From assembly GCA_938007995.1 (NCBI GenBank), contig CALLLW010000027.1, positions 62,001 through 126,000 on the forward strand: a stretch of DNA of 64,000 nucleotides. Direction: 5' to 3'. The notes under the pieces were generated by a model, which made no database searches, was not told the DNA's origin, and was given only the letters and a program-made list of their open reading frames with translations. Positions 37,695-47,368 of the stretch are shown in pieces. How positions within the stretch are numbered: position 1 is the first letter of the stretch; each line of letters begins with the position of its first letter. The position numbers and the translations under genes are program-made. Source of the DNA: an uncultured Granulosicoccaceae bacterium. Its GTDB lineage: Bacteria > Pseudomonadota > Gammaproteobacteria > Granulosicoccales > Granulosicoccaceae.

Positions 37695-39269
37695 CTATCC
37701 GGCCTTTTCGTCTGATTGTTTAAGTACCGTGAAGTGCACCCGACGGTTTGCCTGACGGCCCTCAGGAGTATCATTAGACTCAAGCGGACGGCGATGTCCG
37801 TAACCCACAGCAATCAGTTGATTGACAGGAGCAACGGCTGCGGCCAGATAGTCTCTTACAGAGCTCGCTCTGCTTTGACTCAACTTTTCGTTAACACCGG
37901 CACGACCAACATCATCTGTATGTCCCTCAATTTCTATCACCAGACCGGAATAGTTACCGATGGCAGAAGCAACCTTATCCAGCGTTTGCATTGCCTGTGG
38001 TGATAAAACCGCTTCACCGCTTGCAAAAACCACTGTTTGCCGAACTTCTGCAGTTAAGTTATCGAGACTTGCCTGCAGGGCTTTGGCATCGCTCTTCGGC
38101 TTTGGTATCCGTATATTCTGTGATACCGACAAACCGGTTCGTTGCGCTCTTGCCGTAGAAGAGGCCAGATAATCACGCACCGCTTCGCTACCTGTTTCAG
38201 CATTGATATTTAACTCACCGTTGCGCAGCGTGACATCGCCTGTAATGCCCGGGGCAAACCGCGATATCACCGCGGCAAAGCTCTCTACTTTTTCTGTCAG
38301 GTCCAGTGCATCAGACTGCACCTCTGCAATAGTTAAATTGTCCACCACATTCTGCACCCCGACTGCCTCACCCGCTGCAAATAGCAATCGCTTTTTTTGG
38401 TTCTCAGAAAAAGTTTTACCCTTAAGAGTGATATGCTGACCATCTGCGACCATGATCAAATTCAGATTGTTGCCGTTCAACAACTCCACACCACCCGTGA
38501 TGGTCAAGTCACCTGCCACTGATGAAGCCGCTCTTTCAATCGCAAGTGCACCGTCTTTGTCGCGCGCTGTTACCCGATAGTGGAGTTCATTTTGATGCAA
38601 ACTGAGCTCCGAGCGTCGAACCTGCAACGGACCTAACTGCTGAACAATGGCCGCAAGTGCGTTGATTCCGTTTTTTACTGCAGCGGTATCCGGTATCGAT
38701 TGAACTTCCAGGTTGTCAAATACGTTATCCACCCCGGATGCCAGTGCTGCCTGAACCAGTAGGTTTCTTTGCGCGCTGTTTTGTACAACACCTGCAATTG
38801 TTATTGCCTCACTATTACCAGTGACATGGATTGCAATTGTCTCTGAGTCAACAACGCCCGCGAATGGCAATCCGTCCTCCAGATCGAAACTCAGATGGCG
38901 TATACCGTTGGCAAACAACGCTGACTCGGGTTCAGAAGAACCACGCATTATCGCAGCCAGTCTTTGTTTTGTTACGCCCTCTGGCAGGTAACCGGACACA
39001 GTGAGGTTGCGATAGTCCCAGTCAAAGTGCAGCAGCTCAGTACTCACTCCCGCTTGTGCCAGACGGTTCTGTGTTAATCGATCGAGGCGTTGTTGAATGT
39101 GCGGCGCCACAATGAACAGCGTTGCCAGAAACAACAATATAAAGGCTGCAACAATCCAGATACGAATCCGCACTTCACTTGAAAAAGTACTGTTCGGAGT
39201 CGCTGACTCATCATTGTCTTTGTCCGGACTGTTTTCTTTGTCCAGGCTGGCAGCCACACTTTGATTCAT
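37695..39269 (-). CDS. BON-repeat/OmpA-domain membrane protein (copy 1)
   Basis: The 524-residue protein has a disordered cytoplasmic start and one membrane segment at about 36-55. An extracytoplasmic region with several BON-like units (for example ITIAGVVQNSAQRNLL and ITLKGKTFSENQKKRLL) follows. The C-terminal OmpA peptidoglycan-binding domain (about 410-515) contains IEGHTDDVG and RRVHFTVL. The segment FDWDYRNLTVSGYLP is shared with the product of 48015-49559. This order (anchor, BON, OmpA) is that of mycobacterial ArfA/OmpATb. It is first in a two-gene unit with the coiled-coil gene. Confidence 0.87.
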   Translation of the reverse strand: MNQSVAASLDKENSPDKDNDESATPNSTFSSEVRIRIWIVAAFILLFLATLFIVAPHIQQRLDRLTQNRLAQAGVSTELLHFDWDYRNLTVSGYLPEGVTKQRLAAIMRGSSEPESALFANGIRHLSFDLEDGLPFAGVVDSETIAIHVTGNSEAITIAGVVQNSAQRNLLVQAALASGVDNVFDNLEVQSIPDTAAVKNGINALAAIVQQLGPLQVRRSELSLHQNELHYRVTARDKDGALAIERAASSVAGDLTITGGVELLNGNNLNLIMVADGQHITLKGKTFSENQKKRLLFAAGEAVGVQNVVDNLTIAEVQSDALDLTEKVESFAAVISRFAPGITGDVTLRNGELNINAETGSEAVRDYLASSTARAQRTGLSVSQNIRIPKPKSDAKALQASLDNLTAEVRQTVVFASGEAVLSPQAMQTLDKVASAIGNYSGLVIEIEGHTDDVGRAGVNEKLSQSRASSVRDYLAAAVAPVNQLIAVGYGHRRPLESNDTPEGRQANRRVHFTVLKQSDEKAG

Positions 39270-39691
39270 ATTATTCCTGGCGACTATTTCTGTTTATCGT
39301 AAAAGAGTCCATGGGCAACCATGGCGACCATGGCGACCAATCAATTCACGCATTACCGTTTGACCACAGTGGTCATAATTGCCAGTGTCGGGCAAAGCCG
39401 GCATCTCTCAAATTTGATGTATGCCAGTTGCCGCCCTATGTATCCGTTCGAGACACCAGTCACCTTGCGGTTGTGAGTATGCTTTACCGGTTATGCAGCG
39501 GTATCCATCGCCCGCTGCACACAACCCGCAACTCAGCGCCTCATAGAGGTTGGCATTGTGTCTTGCAGCAAGCATGGGACACGCACTGGCATGCAGCCTC
39601 CGCATATACAATTTAAGTGCTACACGCTACACCGGCAATGACTTATAGGTTACTGTTGCGCTAAGTTTCGCTTGAATCTACTGGAAGCACT
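39270..39691. other. Divergent intergenic region
   Basis: This 422-bp region lies between the BON/OmpA gene and the gene at 39692 and must hold both promoters. It contains a small direct repeat, ACCATGGCG, twice in tandem at 39318-39335. I see no RNA gene or credible ORF. Confidence 0.5.
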
Positions 39692-40486
39692 ATGCGCCCT
39701 GGCGGTAACAACCACGCTCTACACACCGGACATGCCCTGCTACGCTGTCATTCGCAGTCAGGTAAGATCGGCTGTCTGGGAATATTCGGTTTACTGTTGT
39801 TAACAATGATTATCACCGCAGCTGCAACTGTCTGGGCGATACAAAGTTCGTTATTCACAAGTAGCTTCAAACCGGTTGAGCTGAGCAACGCAGAACAAAC
39901 CACACTGGAACAAAAGTTAAATGCATTGGGCAGTGGCACATCAAGTGCCGATTCTGACCTCGCGGCTTCTTTATCTGATTCAGCAAGCGCCGCAGATGCA
40001 ATTGCCGATGACATAAACCGCGAACAACTGAATGCGGGTGACAACAGGACTAATGACGAATTACAACCTGAACTCTACACAGAAGACGCAGGTAAACGGC
40101 GGATAGAACTCACAGAGCGTGAACTAAATGCATTGCTTGCAGAAAACACTGACCTTGCCGAACAACTTGTTGTTGATCTGACTGATAACCTCGCAAGTAT
40201 CAAGCTACTCATGGACCTGGATCCCGACCTGCCGTTTGTTGGTGGAAAAACACTGAAAGTCAGCGGTGGTACCGAGTTGTCGTATCAAAACAATCGACCG
40301 GTAATAGTCATGAAAGGAGTAAGTGTCTGGGGCGTACCAATACCAAATGCCTGGCTCGGCGGCCTTAAGAATATCGATCTGGTAGAGGAATTCGGCGGTG
40401 CCGGCGGCTTCTGGAAATCGCTTGCTGATGGCATTGAGGACATCCGTGTAGAGGATGGCAAGTTGCTACTGCAGCTGGCAGAGTGA
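39692..40486 (+). CDS. Unknown single-pass membrane protein
   Basis: The 264-residue protein has one membrane segment at about 30-52, then an acidic Ser/Ala/Asp-rich linker to about residue 125. A folded C-terminal domain begins with RIELTERELNALLAEN. That domain, with its LxDNLASIKLLMDLDPDLPF pattern, recalls lipid-binding-like DUF2140/DUF2993 proteins of other bacteria, but the match is weak. It should face the periplasm. It sits next to, and divergent from, the BON/OmpA cassette, so an envelope role is likely. Confidence 0.72.
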   Translation: MRPGGNNHALHTGHALLRCHSQSGKIGCLGIFGLLLLTMIITAAATVWAIQSSLFTSSFKPVELSNAEQTTLEQKLNALGSGTSSADSDLAASLSDSASAADAIADDINREQLNAGDNRTNDELQPELYTEDAGKRRIELTERELNALLAENTDLAEQLVVDLTDNLASIKLLMDLDPDLPFVGGKTLKVSGGTELSYQNNRPVIVMKGVSVWGVPIPNAWLGGLKNIDLVEEFGGAGGFWKSLADGIEDIRVEDGKLLLQLAE

Positions 40487-40573
40487 TCACAAGCCGGATG
40501 AATGACAGACTCGTCTAGCCCGGCTACCGCACGCAAGCTTCACGAAGCTTTAGTCTCTGTAACACGTAAAAGA

Positions 40574-41599
40574 CTAACTCACAGGCAGTTCGCTCCAGAC
40601 TTTTGCGGCCTGAATAGACCCGACAACACTCTGTTGCGAGTTCTTCACTGACGGATTAAACCAGTCAGACATTGCCTGGTAACGCTCAGCTGAAATCAGG
40701 CCGAGCTTTCGCAACGCAGCACCCAGCATAACTTCGGCACCGCGACTGGCACCATCATCATTTTTAAGTGCAATCACCACCCCGGCCTGCAATGCTACCG
40801 CGATAAACACACCCTCTGCGCCGACTTTTACCATCAAGTCATCGCTATTCTGCATACTTGCCGAACAACACCGCCCTGTACCTGCAACCATCAATGGATT
40901 GCTCCGCATGGACGCGGCAACTCGTGCCATGGCCTTACCTCGGTTGAGGCTAACGTTACCATTCTTTTGTACACCATTAATAAACGGTGTAAACGCTTTT
41001 GCGAATGCTGACAACGGCATGGCAACAGCAGGTAAACCGCAGCCGTCTTTATCCCACGGCATATCGAATATGTTAACGCCACTAAGCTCAGACAACAGAC
41101 TCATCCAGCGTTGCTGTGTCACATGTTGATACCCGGAGTAGCCCACCAGCGGTTCACCTAGTTGAGCCGCCAGAGTCAACATACCTGTGTGCTTACCAGA
41201 ACAGTTGTGCAACTCTCTGGCGGGCACTCCACCGTTGCGCAACAGATCCTCTGCCACCTGCTTATCAAGTGGCAGAGAAGGGCCACACTCAAGATGAGCC
41301 GGCTCCAGGCCCACTCGTTGCATCCACTGCATCAGCACATCGATATGCATGCTCTCGCCGTTATGCGACGCACATGCCAGCGCCAGCTCCCGATCACCTA
41401 AACCAAATGTGTCTATCGCACCTGATTCAACCAGCGGTATCACCTGCAACGGTTTAAGAGACGAGCGAGGAAAAACCAGCGCCTCGGTATCACCGACGGA
41501 CAACAGTCTTTTACCAGATGCATTTAAAGCGATGACCGAACCACGATGCTTTGATTCGATGATGCCACCGCGAATTACCTCTGCGAGTACAGGATTCAA
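40574..41599 (-). CDS. Asparaginase, type II-like family (PF06089)
   Basis: The 341-residue protein begins NPVLAEVIRGGIIESKHRG and contains FPRSSLKPLQ, ASHNGE and HNCSGKHTGML. These are hallmarks of the asparaginase family related to the thermolabile Rhizobium etli enzyme, unrelated to E. coli AnsA/AnsB. It hydrolyses asparagine to aspartate and ammonia. No signal peptide is visible, so it is cytoplasmic. It may share a transcript with the upstream DUF6164 gene, which ends 29 bp away on its 5' side. Confidence 0.92.
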   Translation of the reverse strand: MNPVLAEVIRGGIIESKHRGSVIALNASGKRLLSVGDTEALVFPRSSLKPLQVIPLVESGAIDTFGLGDRELALACASHNGESMHIDVLMQWMQRVGLEPAHLECGPSLPLDKQVAEDLLRNGGVPARELHNCSGKHTGMLTLAAQLGEPLVGYSGYQHVTQQRWMSLLSELSGVNIFDMPWDKDGCGLPAVAMPLSAFAKAFTPFINGVQKNGNVSLNRGKAMARVAASMRSNPLMVAGTGRCCSASMQNSDDLMVKVGAEGVFIAVALQAGVVIALKNDDGASRGAEVMLGAALRKLGLISAERYQAMSDWFNPSVKNSQQSVVGSIQAAKVWSELPVS

Positions 41600-41628
41600 A
41601 TAGATTCTGCTTTTGATATAGAAAGAGT

Positions 41629-41997
41629 TTAGTGATTAATCAGCGAGACGAATGGCTTGATTGATACGTACAAGATGAACGCAACGAACAATAGAGTGGC
41701 TAACACAGGTAGCGGCCTCGCTACTGTACGGGTCAACAGGGTTTCAGCCTCACCTCTGGCCTCAAGCTCAGCCCGCTCTGCACGAATTTTGTCTTTGCGC
41801 TGCTGTTGGTAACCTTCAATGAGCTGTCGCGCACGAGGCTCATCATCGTCGTCACGCACCCAGATTGCAGGGAATGAAATCTGAAACTTGCCCGCCGTTG
41901 TCTCGAACCAGTCGATTTGATGCTGATCGAGCAGCTCGCGCACATCGTCTGCCTCTTCGTCCGGCGCGTTGCGTAAACGAAATAATATTTTTGCCAT
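41629..41997 (-). CDS. DUF6164 family small membrane protein
   Basis: The 122-residue protein starts MAKILFRLRNAPDEEADDVRE. An N-terminal DUF2007-like fold ends in a charged helix (ARQLIEGYQQQRKDKIRAE), and one membrane segment lies at about 97-117. The function is unknown. It directly precedes the asparaginase gene in the same direction. Confidence 0.85.
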   Translation of the reverse strand: MAKILFRLRNAPDEEADDVRELLDQHQIDWFETTAGKFQISFPAIWVRDDDDEPRARQLIEGYQQQRKDKIRAERAELEARGEAETLLTRTVARPLPVLATLLFVAFILYVSIKPFVSLINH

Positions 41998-42348
41998 TTT
42001 AGATTCAGTTCTGCGAGGCCGGAATTACCTATTATCCGGCAGCAAGAAGGCGCTATTGTGGAATTTTGGTTAGCGAAATCCGACTTACCTGCATGATAGC
42101 GTTGCGAATATCTTACAGTACTATCCATTAAGCGACAAAAACATGCCACCATGTGATCATTGAAGCGAGAATGTTACATTTGTAGTGTGTTTTTATGGCG
42201 CTAACCGTGCATTATTGCCCTTCCAAATGATAATACTCAGTAGTCGGCCCGGCCCACAAGGCAAAGCCTGACAAATACCAGAACTGGGACACGCATTTAT
42301 TCCTGACCCTGACTATACTTGACTGCAGTGAACAAATACCGAACACAA
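41998..42348. other. Divergent intergenic region between DUF6164 and DUF882 genes
   Basis: These 351 bp hold the two divergent promoters. A GCCGGA...TCCGGC inverted repeat lies at 42018-42040, in the leader of the DUF6164 gene. A TATACT hexamer at 42314-42319 is a possible -10 element for the DUF882 gene. Nothing else is seen. Confidence 0.45.
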
Positions 42349-42912
42349 ATGACTGCGGATTCCCTGAAAGCAAACGGTCGCCTTTCCCGTCGCAACTTTG
42401 CGCTCGGTTGCGCTGCCGGGCTATGTCTGCCGTGGTCAGCATCCAGAGGCAGCTCCAGGCTGATCTATCCGGATCGCTCGCTGGCACTGCACAATGCACA
42501 CACCGGTGAAAAAGAGAACATTACCTTCTGGTCTGATGGTCACTATGTTGAAAGCGGTCTCAACCAAATAAGCTGGTTGCTGCGGGACTTCAGAACAGGC
42601 GATGTCAAAGCCATTGACCCACGCCTGATGAATATACTTTATCTACTCAACCGCAAAGTGGAAAGCGAGCACCACATTGTGGTGCTTTCCGGTTTCCGCT
42701 CCAAAAAAACCAACGAAATGCTGCGCAAAACCACTGAAGGTGTTGCCAGAAGAAGCTTTCATATGGCTGGTCGCGCCATCGACATCAGAATCCCGCGGGT
42801 TGAAAGTGCCAATGTTCAAAAGGCCGCATTGCGATTGGGTGGCGGTGGCGTCGGATACTATCCAAGTTCTGATTTTGTCCACCTGGACACGGGGCCGGTA
42901 CGAACCTGGTAG
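42349..42912 (+). CDS. DUF882 / YcbK-like M15-type peptidase
   Basis: The 187-residue precursor has a Tat-type leader (SRRNFALGCAAGLCLPW). The DUF882 peptidase core has VVLSGFRSKKTNEML, SFHMAGRAIDIRIP and FVHLDTG. The His and Asp of HMAGRAID and the final His are the expected zinc ligands. Relatives such as E. coli YcbK (MepK) cut peptidoglycan crosslinks. ATG at 42349 is chosen so that the twin arginines sit near the N-terminus; a TTG ten codons upstream is possible. Confidence 0.9.
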   Translation: MTADSLKANGRLSRRNFALGCAAGLCLPWSASRGSSRLIYPDRSLALHNAHTGEKENITFWSDGHYVESGLNQISWLLRDFRTGDVKAIDPRLMNILYLLNRKVESEHHIVVLSGFRSKKTNEMLRKTTEGVARRSFHMAGRAIDIRIPRVESANVQKAALRLGGGGVGYYPSSDFVHLDTGPVRTW

Positions 42913-43295
42913 GGCTTCTCGGGTGAGCAGGCATTTGCTAACCCTGCTTTGATTAATCTGGTCGAACCTTATCCGCTCACTCATACCCGGCCTCATTAAC
43001 CTTCCCTCATTAATTTGGCCTCATTAATTTGGCCTGATTTTCAGTTGTTTACCAAAAACACGTACATTCGTAACACCCGGCACCCGCGCGTGTCATTACA
43101 TCCCACGTTTTTTCCACTAAACTGAAGTCACCATGACGGGGCGTACCGAATACGGCAGACAGTGATGTAGCGCTAACTGCGCAATGATACAGCGTCCGGC
43201 TATCACGGCCGCAAAATTCACTGCCACAGTAAACCGCCTTCGAAGACGGGCATCGGTACTCCCACCCCCAACTCCAGCCAAGAGGTAATATTCCG
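42913..43295. other. Intergenic region with 14-bp tandem repeat
   Basis: This 383-bp gap has no credible gene. It contains the tandem repeat at 42992-43033, listed separately, and must hold the promoter of the outer-membrane-type gene at 43296. Confidence 0.5.
42992..43033. repeat. Three tandem 14-bp repeats
   Basis: Two identical copies of CTCATTAATTTGGC (43006-43019 and 43020-43033) are preceded by a diverged copy (42992-43005) that shares its first eight bases. They lie 79 bp after the DUF882 gene stop. The function is unknown. Confidence 0.88.
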
Positions 43296-43967
43296 GTGAA
43301 CTCAGCCCTTAAACTTTTTCCGGCAGCAGGCTTGCTTATCTTCACGGGTCTGGCGAACGCTAACTGGACTGGAGGTATCGAGGCCGGTGCACGAATCGGA
43401 TCCGATGAAAGACCGGCGCTGAGATTTTTTTTAAATAAAGCATCGGAACCACTGTCGCATTTCACCTATATCGACTGGATTCAGGTATCCGGTGGCAGCA
43501 ACTACAGACTGGGTTACGAACCGACCTATCGCGTCAGTCATTCAATTTACAGCTTCGGGCGATTCAGTATTGAACAAAATGACCCGGGAGGTATTGAGCA
43601 GGAAATTGAAGCAAGTGTTGGTATTGGCAACAACCTTTTCCAACGCGGAAACACCCGCGCAAGAATTGAAGCCGGAATAGGAGCTCAACAACTTGAATTT
43701 ATTGATTCAACAGATGAGGCAGATGGCTTCGTGTTTCTATCTGGCACCATCAGCTCAAGTTTGCTCGCATTAGTACGACTTGATGCAACAATCTCAACCA
43801 AGGTCAACAATGAGAGCACAAATATCGATACGGAGGTCGGTTTTTCAATTCCGGTAGGACCAGGCACTCAACTGCGCTATGTTTATCAAAGCCAGCGGTT
43901 TAACCTGGATGATCGGGAAAACATTGTCACCGAAGACAACTTCTTTACTGTGTCTTACGGGTTTTGA
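43296..43967 (+). CDS. DUF481-like outer membrane beta-barrel protein
   Basis: The 223-residue precursor has a signal peptide (cleavage near LANAN, residue 23). Alternating amphipathic strands with aromatic girdles follow, and it ends in VSYGF, a terminal Phe typical of outer-membrane barrels. The pattern is that of YdiY/DUF481 salt-induced barrel proteins. The GTG start at 43296 is supported by AAGAGG ten bases upstream. Substrate and role are unknown. Confidence 0.75.
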   Translation: MNSALKLFPAAGLLIFTGLANANWTGGIEAGARIGSDERPALRFFLNKASEPLSHFTYIDWIQVSGGSNYRLGYEPTYRVSHSIYSFGRFSIEQNDPGGIEQEIEASVGIGNNLFQRGNTRARIEAGIGAQQLEFIDSTDEADGFVFLSGTISSSLLALVRLDATISTKVNNESTNIDTEVGFSIPVGPGTQLRYVYQSQRFNLDDRENIVTEDNFFTVSYGF

Positions 43968-44126
43968 CCGGGTATTCAGTCACTAATACTGGCAGCACCA
44001 CTGGCAAGCTTGTATTCGAGCAATTAACGGTGCATATCAGCCGCACCGTTTGCTTTAACCCGACACTAACCCGGATCAATCGTGGGCCGATCCCGGCCCA
44101 GATCCAGTTTCTTCAGGAGTGCAGTG

Positions 44127-44741
44127 CTACTGCTCAACCATCGCTGCAATATTGACATCCACACGACGATTCTTTCGTCGGCCATCTTCAGTGTCGTTAT
44201 CAGCGACCGGGGTAGTTTCACCCATACCTTTTGCACTGACTGCCACCGATTGAAGTGTCTGTTGCAGGTACGCCTTGACCGCATTCGCTCGACTTTCGGA
44301 CAGCGTCTGATTGTACTGATCTGTTCCAACACTATCCGCATGACCGACAATCTCAATACCCCTGATTTCACTTTGGGCATTCAATCTGGCAGTTAGCGCA
44401 TCGAGCTCAGCCCGACCGGCAGAAGTAATCGCAGCCGAGTCAAACTCAAACAGCGCACGGCCATTGTAAGAGACCAGTGCACTGCCCGGCGCTGGAGCCG
44501 GCTCTGCAACGGCAATATCATCACACTCAGCCATTACATTTGCTTCATTCCAGCTTGAGCTTCGAACGCACTCTTTTTGCCCGGACATCACAACGCTGTC
44601 AGCACTGTCTTTTACATAACTGGTTTTAGCTGAGGCGAGCGCGGCACCGAGGCTCGGTGAATCAGATGTTGCACAGCCTTGAATAATTGTTAGGCACGAA
44701 AGTAGTGCACCCACCGCGATTTTTGAGTTGACCGGCAACAT
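44127..44741 (-). CDS. OmpA-domain lipoprotein
   Basis: The 204-residue precursor has a lipobox ending in Cys23 (IIQGC), so it is a lipoprotein, probably in the outer membrane. Residues about 95-200 form an OmpA/Pal-like domain with LFEFDSAAIT, IVGHADSVGTDQYN, LSESRANAV and KNRRVDV, which binds peptidoglycan. It lies amid several other envelope genes and is divergent from the lipoprotein gene at 45011. Confidence 0.9.
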   Translation of the reverse strand: MLPVNSKIAVGALLSCLTIIQGCATSDSPSLGAALASAKTSYVKDSADSVVMSGQKECVRSSSWNEANVMAECDDIAVAEPAPAPGSALVSYNGRALFEFDSAAITSAGRAELDALTARLNAQSEIRGIEIVGHADSVGTDQYNQTLSESRANAVKAYLQQTLQSVAVSAKGMGETTPVADNDTEDGRRKNRRVDVNIAAMVEQ

Positions 44742-45010
44742 TTACTATCCATCCTTTTTAAAGTGTCCCTGCGCGTCAGCACTTTGCGTGCCAGCGCTCG
44801 ATTAAGTTTTGCGTTTAAGCTGCTCGTCACAAAGCTTGCAAGGTGAGCTAACTGCTACACGTTATAAATTGTTAAGTTCAACCTATTGTAATCGCTGACA
44901 ATTGTTACCACGAGTGAATTAGTTCCAGCAGTGTAAGGTTTGCGATCACATCCCTGCTCAGCGTTAGGGTAATGTGTTACCGTCGTCGCTCAAACTCACA
45001 GGACCCCGAC

Positions 45011-45850
45011 GTGTTACTTGGTAAAACTCCTCTCTTTCTGCTGACCAGCCTGGCCTTGCTTACCGGCTGCGACAGCAGTAGTCGATTGTCTCAGCAAAAC
45101 GGGGAACTTGACTTTCAGGCACCAGAGAAAATACGTACGTCGCTGGCGGTAGACTTTGATCAGGTGTCGGGAATTGCCAACGTCAATGACCGGGTCTTCG
45201 AGATGCAGCGCATGGGCGAGCGTTTCATCGCGACAGTGCCGGGCGTACCGGCTAACAGCACTGTCTCAATTGACCTGAGATTTATTGAAACGCTGCCGAG
45301 CGGTGCAGCGCTCGATCTGGCGCGTACAGAGCCACAGACATTTACCGTAGGCAGCACCGATCAGACCATTGAAATTTTCGAAGAGCAATTCAGCTACGAT
45401 TTCGACGATGACAATGATGGCATCAGCAACATCGGTGAGCGCAACGATGGCACCGATCCATTTGTACCCGAGAGTGCCGGCATCAGAGCCGTCACGGTAA
45501 ATTTCAATATTCCACTGCGAGCCGATCCAACAATCACTCAGGTCGCTGTTCTGATCGCTGACGCGCCAAGACAATTCATGCGTGACGGGGCTTTCAGAAC
45601 TGCCACCGGTCTTGTATCGACGCTCAACACCATCGAAGTGGATGTCCGGCTGACACGCAATATCACCGTTCAGGGTCAGCAAAGGATTGTGCTGCTTGCA
45701 GATTCAGTGACCACGGTTGTCGCTGGCAGTCAGGACTTTACACTGAATCTAAACGACACTGACTTTGACTTTAATATCGACACCGACGGTGACGGCATCA
45801 TCAATATTGATGAACTACAGGCAGGCACTGACCCTTTCATCGCAGGTTAG
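45011..45850 (+). CDS. Lipoprotein with two calcium-type (thrombospondin-3-like) repeats
   Basis: The 279-residue precursor has a lipobox LLTGC with Cys20. Two Asp-rich repeats, DFDDDNDGISNIGER and DTDGDGIINIDELQAGTDP, each preceded by a beta-rich domain of about 100 residues, resemble calcium-binding thrombospondin type 3 repeats. GTG at 45011 is preferred to an upstream in-frame ATG (44972) because it has AGGA nine bases upstream and starts the signal peptide directly. The function is unknown; surface or periplasmic location is expected. Confidence 0.75.
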   Translation: MLLGKTPLFLLTSLALLTGCDSSSRLSQQNGELDFQAPEKIRTSLAVDFDQVSGIANVNDRVFEMQRMGERFIATVPGVPANSTVSIDLRFIETLPSGAALDLARTEPQTFTVGSTDQTIEIFEEQFSYDFDDDNDGISNIGERNDGTDPFVPESAGIRAVTVNFNIPLRADPTITQVAVLIADAPRQFMRDGAFRTATGLVSTLNTIEVDVRLTRNITVQGQQRIVLLADSVTTVVAGSQDFTLNLNDTDFDFNIDTDGDGIINIDELQAGTDPFIAG

Positions 45851-46086
45851 CGCTACATCACTATCAGACATTTTGTCTGCACTTATGTAACAGATTCGAA
45901 ACATAACTCACGAATTTGTGTATGTAAGTCGTGTACAGTCTGCGTTAACATCATAGGGCTAAGCTTTACGGTATCAGTGTGAACACGAATCGACACTGGG
46001 CTCTGCGTTTGCTAAAACTTGGCAGAAATTCACTCACCAGGCTCTGTGAAGTCAGTAGTCAACTAACCAGCGGATTAAATTAAATA

Positions 46087-47244
46087 ATGGGTAGATTAAA
46101 AACTTTCAAACAACGATGGTTGCCACTTGCTTTGGTACCACTTTTCAGTGTTTCAGTGCTTGCAGGCTGCGGCAGTGACGATGATGATGACGATGGCAGC
46201 ACTGATCAGGTCGTGACAGACACGGACGACACTGACACAGGCACCGATGCCGTGCTGGTTGGTGATGTCGATGGCGATGGCGTTGTCGACGCATTTGAAA
46301 CCTCAGACACTACGCTGGACGCCAACGGTAACGGCCTGATCGATTCGTTCGAAACTGCTGCGGATGGCACTGACGCCAATGAAAACGGTATCGACGACTC
46401 GTTTGAAGTCGCTCTGACAAACGGCGTTGATGCCAACGCAGACGGAGTCGATGATGACTCAGTTGCTGATGACACCGACGCAGGCGACACTGACACTGGC
46501 GACACGGATACTGGCGGAACAACACCAGAGGCAGTTGATCAAACCGGTCCGTTAAACGATATCCCGGTTGGCGAAGTAGGTATCGCAGATTTTGAATGGA
46601 ACGGCACCAACCTGAGTGGTCAGGTAGCTGTCGAAAGCCAGTTCAGCCCGGTATCCGCTGTGCTTCACACAGGCATCTCGGCGTCCGGCTTGTCAGAAGC
46701 CGTCATTCCACTAAACGGTGGCCCGACTTTCTTCATCCCTTCGGTGCTTGAACCAAGTGATGAAGCGATTGTTCAGGACAACATCGTCAGCGGTAATATG
46801 TTTGTCCGTGTCACTCTTGCTGACGGAAGCACCAGGGACGGCATTATTTTACTCGAAGGTGTAGAGCCGGAATTCAACGTCCTCAGCTCTGATAACAATG
46901 TCAGCGGTGGAGATGCTTTCTCTAACGGCGTTGCGTTCATTAATATCAACACGCTGACCGGTGACTTCACTGCAGCTATTAACGTCAATCTGAATGCTTC
47001 AGATGTCAATGCCAATGGTGAGCCAGAGACTGTGTCGGTGGTACACATTCATCGAGGTGCAGCAGGTGAAGAAGGTCCTGTTATTGTTCCACTGGAAGAT
47101 GCAGGTAACGGCACCAGATTTACTGCAACAGGCGTCTTTGATGCAGCAGACCTTGAACTGGTACTGAACGGTGAAGCGTACTTCAACGTTCACAGATCGG
47201 ATCCTACTATTAACTTTATGCGTGGTCAGATACCTGCGCAATAA
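46087..47244 (+). CDS. CHRD-domain lipoprotein with Asp-rich repeats
   Basis: The 385-residue precursor has a lipobox LAGC with Cys28. An Asp/Thr-rich region of calcium-type repeats (VDGDGVVDAFET, ANGNGLIDSFET, ANENGIDDSFEV, ANADGVDDD) is followed by an acidic DTDTG linker. The last 110 residues are a CHRD domain with VSVVHIHRGAAGEEG and AYFNVHRS...MRGQI. CHRD occurs in chordin and many bacterial surface proteins. The region in between (about 165-270) looks like a degenerate beta-sandwich. A strong terminator follows. Confidence 0.87.
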   Translation: MGRLKTFKQRWLPLALVPLFSVSVLAGCGSDDDDDDGSTDQVVTDTDDTDTGTDAVLVGDVDGDGVVDAFETSDTTLDANGNGLIDSFETAADGTDANENGIDDSFEVALTNGVDANADGVDDDSVADDTDAGDTDTGDTDTGGTTPEAVDQTGPLNDIPVGEVGIADFEWNGTNLSGQVAVESQFSPVSAVLHTGISASGLSEAVIPLNGGPTFFIPSVLEPSDEAIVQDNIVSGNMFVRVTLADGSTRDGIILLEGVEPEFNVLSSDNNVSGGDAFSNGVAFININTLTGDFTAAINVNLNASDVNANGEPETVSVVHIHRGAAGEEGPVIVPLEDAGNGTRFTATGVFDAADLELVLNGEAYFNVHRSDPTINFMRGQIPAQ

Positions 47245-47267
47245 GTCTGTAATCAAAGGTTGAAACC

Positions 47268-47298
47268 AAAAAGCCGGAGCTAGTCTCCGGCTTTTTTT
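47268..47298 (+). terminator. Rho-independent terminator after the CHRD lipoprotein gene
   Basis: AAAAAGCCGGAG pairs with CTCCGGCTTTTT around CTAGT, followed by more T residues to 47298. It lies 23 bp after the stop codon. The A-run on the other side would allow function in both directions, which would also end the convergent coiled-coil gene. Confidence 0.93.
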
Positions 47299-47368
47299 GT
47301 CTTCCAATTAATAGCATTTGAACTGAATAGCATTTGAACTGGCAGGCGAACATCCGCCAGGCAAACTG

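Noticed and set aside
39318..39335. ACCATGGCG twice in tandem
   Set aside because: Only two copies of 9 bp; too little to call a repeat element.
39179..39616. Plus-strand ORF of 145 codons
   Set aside because: It overlaps the start of the BON/OmpA gene on the other strand; composition and lack of ribosome site mark it as a shadow.
40535..40550. AAGCTT-CACG-AAGCTT between convergent genes
   Set aside because: Short stem without a T-run; likely only a chance palindrome or a weak convergent terminator.
43964..44155. 63-codon ORF after the DUF481-like gene
   Set aside because: It runs into the 3' end of the OmpA lipoprotein gene on the opposite strand and has no recognisable features.
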